From positions 62,001 through 126,000 of the forward strand of contig PKUD01000204.1 of assembly GCA_002869695.1 (NCBI GenBank): DNA of 64,000 nt, given 5' to 3'. Below are positions 58,344-64,000 of the stretch, one piece after another. The position numbers and the translations under genes were made by a program. This stretch comes from Desulfuromonas sp. (lineage in GTDB: Bacteria > Desulfobacterota > Desulfuromonadia > Desulfuromonadales > Geopsychrobacteraceae). The notes below the pieces were generated by a model. That model did no database searches. It worked only from the letters and a program-made list of their open reading frames with translations, and had not been told where the DNA came from. How positions within the stretch are numbered: position 1 is the stretch's first letter; each line of letters opens with the position of its first letter.

Positions 58344-59924
58344 ATGAGCGAGTTGAGTGCAGAAATTCTGGGGCTGAAGAGTGTGGGCAAGGTTTTTCGT
58401 AACCTCAGTTATGATGAGCTGTTTGCTTGTGAAACTGAGAACAAGGAAGGGGCTGTTTCACAAAACGGGACCATGATGGTCGATACCGGAAAGTTTACCG
58501 GCCGTTCACCCAAGGACAAGTATTTTGTCAAGCAGGCTCCCTCCAGCGACAACCTGGCCTGGGGCAAGATCAACCAGCCGGTTTCTGCCGAAATCTTTGA
58601 TGAGCTCTATGCCGAGGTCATCGATTATCTCTCAGGCAAGGATGTGTATGTGACCGACGGCTACTGCGGTGCCAACCCCGATACCCGCAAGCAGGTCCGT
58701 TTTATCACTGAAATAGCCTGGCAGTCTCATTTCACCAAGAACATGTTTATCCGCCCTGATGATGCCGACCTGCCCGGATTTGCTCCAGACTTCCGGGTCT
58801 ATAACGCTGCTGGCCTGTCCAACAAACGCTGGCAGGAGATGGGGCTGAATTCCGATGTCTTCGTTATTTTCAATATTGAAAAAAATGTGGCGATCATCGG
58901 CGGGACCTGGTACGGCGGTGAGATGAAAAAGGGCATCTTCACCATGATGAATTACTGGCTGCCGCTGGAAGGGATCCTGTCGATGCACTGCAGCGCCAAT
59001 ATCGGTCATGTCGGTGATGTCTGCCTGTTCTTCGGTCTTTCCGGAACCGGGAAGACCACCCTTTCGACCGACCCGCGCCGCAAATTGATCGGTGATGATG
59101 AGCATGGCTGGGATGCCGCCGGGATCTTCAACTTCGAAGGCGGTTGTTATGCCAAGTGTATCGATCTTTCCGAAGAGAGTGAACCGGAGATTTACCACGC
59201 GATCAAGCGGAATGCCCTGCTGGAGAACGTGGTTGCGGATGCTAACGGCGTGATTGACTTCAGCGATGGGTCAAAAACCGAAAATACCCGGGTCTCCTAC
59301 CCCATCGACCATATCCACAATCACGAGCCAACCCTGAAGGGCGGTCACCCGAAAAACATTATCTTCCTGACCTGCGATGCGTTCGGCGTGTTGCCGCCGG
59401 TCTCCAGGTTGAGCAAAGAGCAGGCAATGTACTATTTCCTCTCCGGCTACACAGCAAAGGTTGCCGGGACCGAGCGCGGTGTGACTGAACCGCAGGCCAC
59501 TTTTTCAAGCTGTTTCGGCGAAGCGTTCCTGCCCCTGCCTCCGACCGCCTATGCGAAACTGCTCGGTGAGAAGATGGAAGAGCATGGCGTTAACGCATAC
59601 CTGGTCAACACCGGCTGGGCCGGTGGCGGCTACGGCGTCGGCAAACGGATGAGTATCAAGGCAACCCGGGCCTGTATCAATGCCATTCTCGACGGCAGCA
59701 TCAATACGGTAGAGTTTGATACCACCCGCTTCTTCAAGCTGAATATCCCGAAAGAACTTCCCGGGGTGGATAGCCACCTGCTGAATCCGCGCAATGCTTG
59801 GGCTGACAAGGATTCTTTTGATGCGACTGCGGCTAAACTGGCCGGAATGTTCATCGACAACTTCAAGAAATACACTACCGGCAACGATGATTTCGACTTT
59901 ACTCAGGCAGGTCCCAAAGCCTAA
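58344..59924 (+). CDS. pckA: Phosphoenolpyruvate carboxykinase (ATP)
   Basis: 526 residues, close to the usual 530. It converts oxaloacetate and ATP to phosphoenolpyruvate, ADP and CO2, the first step of gluconeogenesis. The kinase-1a P-loop is [11 protein letters not shown], the metal site is in DDEHGWD, and substrate-binding [10 protein letters not shown] is near the N-terminus. The start ATG 58344, 5 bases after GGAGG, gives the standard length; an upstream Met at 58287 gives a spurious extension. Monocistronic, with a terminator at 59957. Confidence 0.97.
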   Translation: MSELSAEILGLKSVGKVFRNLSYDELFACETENKEGAVSQNGTMMVDTGKFTGRSPKDKYFVKQAPSSDNLAWGKINQPVSAEIFDELYAEVIDYLSGKDVYVTDGYCGANPDTRKQVRFITEIAWQSHFTKNMFIRPDDADLPGFAPDFRVYNAAGLSNKRWQEMGLNSDVFVIFNIEKNVAIIGGTWYGGEMKKGIFTMMNYWLPLEGILSMHCSANIGHVGDVCLFFGLSGTGKTTLSTDPRRKLIGDDEHGWDAAGIFNFEGGCYAKCIDLSEESEPEIYHAIKRNALLENVVADANGVIDFSDGSKTENTRVSYPIDHIHNHEPTLKGGHPKNIIFLTCDAFGVLPPVSRLSKEQAMYYFLSGYTAKVAGTERGVTEPQATFSSCFGEAFLPLPPTAYAKLLGEKMEEHGVNAYLVNTGWAGGGYGVGKRMSIKATRACINAILDGSINTVEFDTTRFFKLNIPKELPGVDSHLLNPRNAWADKDSFDATAAKLAGMFIDNFKKYTTGNDDFDFTQAGPKA

Positions 59925-59956
59925 GTTTCGGTTTGCAAGAATGTCCTGTGTGCCCC

Positions 59957-59987
59957 AAAGGCAGCCGGTTCCGTCGGCTGCCTTTTT
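59957..59987 (+). terminator. Terminator after pckA
   Basis: AAAGGCAGCCG (59957-59967) pairs with CGGCTGCCTTT (59975-59985) around a 7-base loop and runs into five T. Confidence 0.9.
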
Positions 59988-60080
59988 GTTTGCGCGGACG
60001 TGCTTGACAGTAGGTGAGAGAAAAATAATAATGGTCGTCTAAAGATTGCTCTTGCGTATCAGCAGAAGAGGCCATACAGA

Positions 60081-61091
60081 ATGGTGGCGAAAAAAGGACT
60101 TGCCGAGCTTGGTGAATTCGGCCTGATTGAAAGAATTCGGCAACAGGCTGTCCCTGCTCCGTATCTCCGGCTGGGGATCGGAGATGACTGTTCGATCCAG
60201 GCTGTTGCCGCCGAGGATGAGCTGATGACCAGCACCGACCTGCTTCTTGAGGGGGTTCATTTCAATCTGGAGTGGACCGATTTTGAGTCGCTGGGATACA
60301 AGAGTGCAGCTGTTAATATTAGTGATATTGCGGCAATGGGAGGTGTCCCCAGATGCCTGTATCTCGGACTTGCCGTTCCGGAAACGGTTTCAGTCGAACA
60401 ACTTGAACAGTTTGTTGCGGGCTTCGTTGCTGCCGCACAGGCTTACGGTGCGGTGCTCGCAGGCGGTGATACCTGTCGCTCCGGTGTCGCCCTGGTGATC
60501 TCGGTTACGGCCGAGGGAACGGCTCCGCAGGGGCAGGCGGTCTGTCGCAGCGGGGCCCGACCGGGCGACCTGGTCTTTGTTTCCGGGACTCTCGGCGACA
60601 GTGCTCTGGCTCTCCGTATGCTCCAGCAGGGAAAGCAGCCGTCAGCCCAGCTTGCCTTCCGGCATCATCGTCCTCAGGCCAGAGTCACTTTGGGGCGTCG
60701 CTTGGCTGAAACAGGTTTGGCCACAGCCATGATTGACGTGTCGGATGGCCTGGTGGCGGATCTGGGCCATATCCTGTCCGCGTCCGGCCTGGGTGCGGTT
60801 CTGCACCTGGAGGAGATTCCCCTCTCTTCGGGTTTCAGCGAGGTCCTGATTCGCCAACCGGAATGGCTCGAATTGGCTTTGACCGGTGGCGAGGATTATG
60901 AGCTGCTGTTTACCGTCGCCTCTGAAAGCGCGGGAGACATTGTCCGCCTGGCGGCAGAGCTCGCTCTTCCCTTGACCAGAATCGGCACCCTGCAGGCTGA
61001 ACCGGGCCTGCTGATTCTTCAGCAGGACGGAGGCCATTACCCCTTCCAGCGGAGTGGCTTCGATCATTTTTCCAGTGACAAGATTTATTAG
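60081..61091 (+). CDS. thiL: Thiamine-monophosphate kinase
   Basis: 336 residues. ThiL phosphorylates thiamine monophosphate to thiamine diphosphate. The AIR-synthase-like fold has GIGDDCS, the ATP- and Mg-binding residues in STDLLLEGVHF and NISDIAAMGG, GGDTCRS, and DVSDGLVADLGHI. The start ATG follows GCCATACAGA and lacks a strong Shine-Dalgarno sequence. It stands alone. Confidence 0.95.
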   Translation: MVAKKGLAELGEFGLIERIRQQAVPAPYLRLGIGDDCSIQAVAAEDELMTSTDLLLEGVHFNLEWTDFESLGYKSAAVNISDIAAMGGVPRCLYLGLAVPETVSVEQLEQFVAGFVAAAQAYGAVLAGGDTCRSGVALVISVTAEGTAPQGQAVCRSGARPGDLVFVSGTLGDSALALRMLQQGKQPSAQLAFRHHRPQARVTLGRRLAETGLATAMIDVSDGLVADLGHILSASGLGAVLHLEEIPLSSGFSEVLIRQPEWLELALTGGEDYELLFTVASESAGDIVRLAAELALPLTRIGTLQAEPGLLILQQDGGHYPFQRSGFDHFSSDKIY

Positions 61092-61216
61092 AGGTATCTT
61101 TTTCTTTCCTGTCCTAAAAGGTTAGAAATCGTTATAATCTGACACGGATATCAGCTCCAGAGAACAGTTTAAATACGAGGCAAGCCGGCTGGCGAGCTTG
61201 CGCGGGAGGGTTCAGC

Positions 61217-62485
61217 ATGCGTATTGAGATCAGTCACAAGTTTATTGTCGGATTCATTGTGGTGGTCGGCTCCATTGTCCTGCTCAATGGCCTGGTGCCT
61301 CATCTGGGGATCCCCGAACAATTGCAGCAGCTGGTTGCAACCCTGGGGGCGCTTCTGGTCGGTTTACTTTTTGGCTGGGCTTTCTCCAAGGCGTTTACCG
61401 CCAATATCGGAGTCCTGACTGCCGGGGCGTAACGTCTCAGTACCGGTGACCTGAGTCGGAAGATCCGCCTGCGCAAGGGAATTGCCAGTGATGAAACCGA
61501 GGATCTGGCCAATTCCCTGAACCTCGTCGTCGACAGTCTGCGCAATCTAGTCGGCCAGATCCGGGCTTCCTCGATCAGGGTCAACGAGTCTTCCCTGGGG
61601 CTTTCCGCGACAGCCGAGGAGATGACAACCACGTCGCATGAGGTGGCTGGAACCATTGAGCAGATCAGCCGCGGCGCCGAGACCCAGGTTGCAATGGTTG
61701 AGACGGTGCTGCGGGTGGTCAAGGAGATGGCCATGTCGATCGAGCTGGTGGCCGCTTCGGCAAAAAAGCTGACGGCTTCGGCCGAGGAAACGACCAGCAC
61801 GGCGCGCAGCGGCGAAGCGATGGCCGGGGCCTCAGTCGAAAACATGAAACAGGTCCTGGCGCAGGTCGATGAGAACGGAACCCAGATCGTTGCCTTCAGC
61901 GAGCATGTGCAAAAAATCGGGTCGATTGTCGATGTGATTACCCACATCGCCCAGAAAACCAACCTGTTGGCCGTCAATGCCACGATTGAAGCGGCCCGGG
62001 CGGGAGAATACGGACATGGTTTCGCAATCGTCGCCGACGAGATCAGCAAGCTGGCCGAAAGCGCAGGGGATTCGGCAGCAGAGATCAGCTCGTTGATTGA
62101 AAGAACCAAGCAAGAGAGCGTGCACGTCCAGCAATCGATGCAAAAAAGTCTCGAGGACATTAATGCCGGTCGGGAGTCGATCGGTACGATCAGCAGTGCT
62201 TTTCAGGCAATTACCGAGCGGGCGGAAAACTCCCAGACCAAGGCCATCAGTATCAATGAACTCGCGGAAAAGCAGAGCGACAGCGCCAGGGATATCGTCG
62301 AAGCAATCGAGGAAATTTCCCGGGTCGCTGAAGAGAATGCGGTGGCGACCGAAGAGGTCTCCGCTGCCACCGAAGAACAGTCGATGACGATGGAGCGGAT
62401 GTCATCGTCATCACTGAAGCTCGCCGAACTGGCGGATGAGCTGCTGACGTCAGTGAGCCGCTTCCAGCTTGGCGTTGAAGATTAG
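61217..62485 (+). pseudogene. Methyl-accepting chemotaxis protein, interrupted by in-frame TAA
   Basis: The frame has 423 codons with an internal TAA at 61430-61432 (codon 72). Two membrane helices (about residues 10-27 and 39-58) are separated by a very short loop, so there is no sizeable periplasmic sensor. The stop lies at the start of HAMP (AGA[15 protein letters not shown]), where Glu or another polar residue is expected; GAA to TAA is one G-to-T change. HAMP and the MCP signalling domain follow without damage, including the hairpin tip [41 protein letters not shown]. If the stop is real, only the membrane part would be made. It heads a cheW-cheY-cheA cluster. Confidence 0.88.
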
Positions 62486-62496
62486 GCGGATCGGCT

Positions 62497-62928
62497 ATGG
62501 TGCAGATATTACCGTTTCAGCTTGGCGAAGGCCTGTACGGCCTGGAGCTGACGCAGATCCAGCAGCTTGTCGATGAGCCCCGGGTTTTTTATCTGCCTGG
62601 CGCTCCGGAGGAAGTGCTCGGGGCGATCAATCTGCATGGCCGGATTCTGCCGGTATTGGACCTGCCGCAACTGTTCGGCTTTGCAAAAGGGGAACGGGCA
62701 AAACGGATGATTGTGCCCACCGATCAGGACGGGGTTCTGGCGCTTGCTGTCGACAGGGTCCATTCGGTGCTGAACGCGGCATCCCCCATGATCAAACCCT
62801 GTCAGAATGTCTTTGCCAAGGAATGTGTTACAGATGTGCTTGACTGGGACGGAAAACGGATTCGTCTGGTCGATTTGAACATGTTACGGGAACGGGTCGG
62901 ACAGTTGTGCGAACCCACAGGAGGATGA
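62497..62928 (+). CDS. cheW: Chemotaxis coupling protein CheW
   Basis: 143 residues. The two SH3-like subdomains of CheW are seen (YGLELTQIQQLVDEPRVFYLPGAPEEVLGAINLHGRILPVLDLPQLFG, and LALAVDRVHSVLN). CheW bridges receptors to CheA. It is 11 bases after the receptor gene and ends 2 bases before cheY. Confidence 0.93.
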   Translation: MVQILPFQLGEGLYGLELTQIQQLVDEPRVFYLPGAPEEVLGAINLHGRILPVLDLPQLFGFAKGERAKRMIVPTDQDGVLALAVDRVHSVLNAASPMIKPCQNVFAKECVTDVLDWDGKRIRLVDLNMLRERVGQLCEPTGG

Positions 62929-62930
62929 AA

Positions 62931-63293
62931 ATGGCAAATCGTGTACTGATTGCAGATGATGCTCAGTTCATGCGGGATCTTTTGCGGGACATATTTGAAC
63001 AGGCCGGCTGGGATGTGGTGGGCGAAGCGGAAAATGGCAAACAGGCCGTCGAGCAATATAAACTGCTGAAGCCGGACCTGGTCACCATGGATATCGTCAT
63101 GCCGTTGCGTAGCGGCATTGAAGCCCTCAGTGATATCATCGCGGCAGATCCCGGGGCCCGGGTCGTCATGTGCAGCGCGCTCGGCCAGGAGAGCATGGTC
63201 ATGGAGGCGGTAAAGGCGGGAGCCAGGGATTTTATCGTCAAACCGTTCCAGCAGGAGCAGGTTGAGCGGATTGTCCAGCGGGTCATGGCATAA
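62931..63293 (+). CDS. cheY: Chemotaxis response regulator CheY
   Basis: 120 residues, single receiver domain. The acidic pair is Asp9-Asp10, the phosphorylation site Asp54 (VTMDIVMP), a Ser at 82 and Lys104 in VKPF. It is a stand-alone CheY that carries the signal from CheA. The start ATG 62931 lies 6 bases after AGGAGG; the upstream in-frame ATG at 62925 overlaps that site. Confidence 0.93.
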   Translation: MANRVLIADDAQFMRDLLRDIFEQAGWDVVGEAENGKQAVEQYKLLKPDLVTMDIVMPLRSGIEALSDIIAADPGARVVMCSALGQESMVMEAVKAGARDFIVKPFQQEQVERIVQRVMA

Positions 63294-63351
63294 TTCCGTA
63301 GCGGTTCTGGCCGGGCCTCATCGCGGAGCGGTCGCCGGATTGGATTAACCG

Positions 63352-64000
63352 ATGGATATGGCTAAATTTAAATCGATGTTCCTCTCGGAAGCCGGAGAGC
63401 ACTTGAAGAACATGAGTGCGCAGCTGGTGACGATTGAGGGGGCTTCTGACGATCGAGACAGGATTAACAGCCTGTTCCGCGGGGCGCACTCGATCAAGGG
63501 GATGGCTGCATCGATGGGCTATGAAAAAATGGCCGAACTGGCTCACCATCTGGAGGATTCTCTCGACCATTTCCGCCAGGGGAAACCAATCTCCCCCACA
63601 GATGTTGATCGACTGCTGGACGGAGTGGATCTTCTGGAAGGGCTGCTGGAGGATATTTCACAGGACCTTCCGGAACGGGAAATCGCTGATTTTACGACCC
63701 GTCCGGTCGATCAGAAGCAAAGCGTCGAAGACCAGCCCCCAGCCGCTGCAGCGAATCCGGTAACCCATTATCTGCAGTTGATCCTGCATGACAATGTGGT
63801 TTCCCCTGCGGCGCGCTTGTTGTTGTTCTCCAAGTCCCTTGAAAGACTGGGGACCATCGATCGCCTTGTCCCTTCCCTTGAGCAGATCATGAACGGTCAG
63901 GAGCATCGTAGCCTGCAGCTCAGCCTCCAGTCCGACCTGACCGCCGCAGAGATTGAGCAGGCCTTTCAGGATTATCCGGAAATTTCCCAGCTTAGCATTT
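63352..64000 (+). CDS. cheA: Chemotaxis histidine kinase CheA, N-terminal part (3' end outside window)
   Basis: 216 residues in the window; the frame is open to the end. The P1 Hpt domain has the phospho-accepting His in FRGAHSIKGMAASMGY. A Pro/Gln-rich linker follows (residues 115-135), then the beginning of a further domain. The catalytic core is beyond the window. The start ATG has a poor Shine-Dalgarno sequence. It belongs to the mcp-cheW-cheY-cheA cluster. Confidence 0.9.
   Translation, partial: MDMAKFKSMFLSEAGEHLKNMSAQLVTIEGASDDRDRINSLFRGAHSIKGMAASMGYEKMAELAHHLEDSLDHFRQGKPISPTDVDRLLDGVDLLEGLLEDISQDLPEREIADFTTRPVDQKQSVEDQPPAAAANPVTHYLQLILHDNVVSPAARLLLFSKSLERLGTIDRLVPSLEQIMNGQEHRSLQLSLQSDLTAAEIEQAFQDYPEISQLSI

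Overview
The window is a chromosomal replication-origin region of a Gram-negative bacterium, most likely a deltaproteobacterium of the Desulfuromonadales (Geobacter/Desulfuromonas/Pelobacter relatives). This is inferred from three things. The gene order gyrA-gyrB-recF-dnaN-dnaA | rpmH-rnpA-yidD-yidC-mnmE-parS-mnmG-rsmG-parA-parB-bactofilin-atp is typical of the group. The ATP synthase operon carries both b' and b subunits but lacks a and c. A Tat-exported uptake [NiFe] hydrogenase with a membrane cytochrome b is also present. No rRNA, tRNA, CRISPR array or insertion sequence was seen. Base composition is moderately GC-rich everywhere except an AT-rich block at about 19.25-22.56 kb.

Layout. 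0-18.5 kb: 3' end of a class A penicillin-binding protein, a possible small ORF, a glycerophosphodiesterase, an EamA transporter, TrmO, a patatin-like lipase, aconitase A, a membrane-anchored pseudokinase, endonuclease III, a degenerate EEP-fold protein, a secreted cyclophilin, GpsA, a TPR membrane protein, GyrA and GyrB. 18.5-22.6 kb: recF, dnaN and dnaA in AT-rich DNA, with DnaA boxes on both sides of dnaA. 22.6-31.1 kb: RpmH, RnpA, YidD, YidC, MnmE, a perfect parS, MnmG, RsmG, ParA, ParB and a bactofilin. 31.3-37.3 kb: atpF'-F-H-A-G-D-C. 37.3-40.6 kb: a TIM-barrel isomerase-like protein, a TrkA-type K+ channel, a GntR/FadR-type regulator and a YfaZ-like outer-membrane protein. 40.7-52.4 kb: a type II secretion operon, gspC to gspN. 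52.4-58.0 kb: an NDUFA9-like reductase, then hydrogenase small subunit, large subunit, cytochrome b, maturation protease and a c-type cytochrome lipoprotein. 58.2-64 kb: pckA, thiL and a chemotaxis cluster (MCP, CheW, CheY, start of CheA).

Gene orientation diverges at about 22.4 kb: most genes to the left read leftwards and most to the right read rightwards, which supports an origin next to dnaA.

The observations most worth following are these. (1) Three accessory genes (gspE, the hydrogenase large-subunit gene, and the MCP gene) carry four in-frame stop codons in otherwise intact reading frames. Two fall exactly on conserved glutamates, and all four can be explained by one G-to-T change in the first codon base, while every housekeeping gene is intact. 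(2) A 13-bp GTATAC-N-GTATAC site occurs twice in the promoter of the GntR-type regulator and once in the leader of the ATP synthase operon, suggesting direct control of F1Fo synthesis by this regulator. (3) The recF/dnaN/dnaA block differs sharply in base composition, with a transition inside recF. (4) Two proteins are folds stripped of their catalytic residues: a pseudokinase joined to a periplasmic NTF2-like domain, and an EEP-fold protein. (5) The hydrogenase small subunit has Asp in place of a normally invariant proximal-cluster cysteine.
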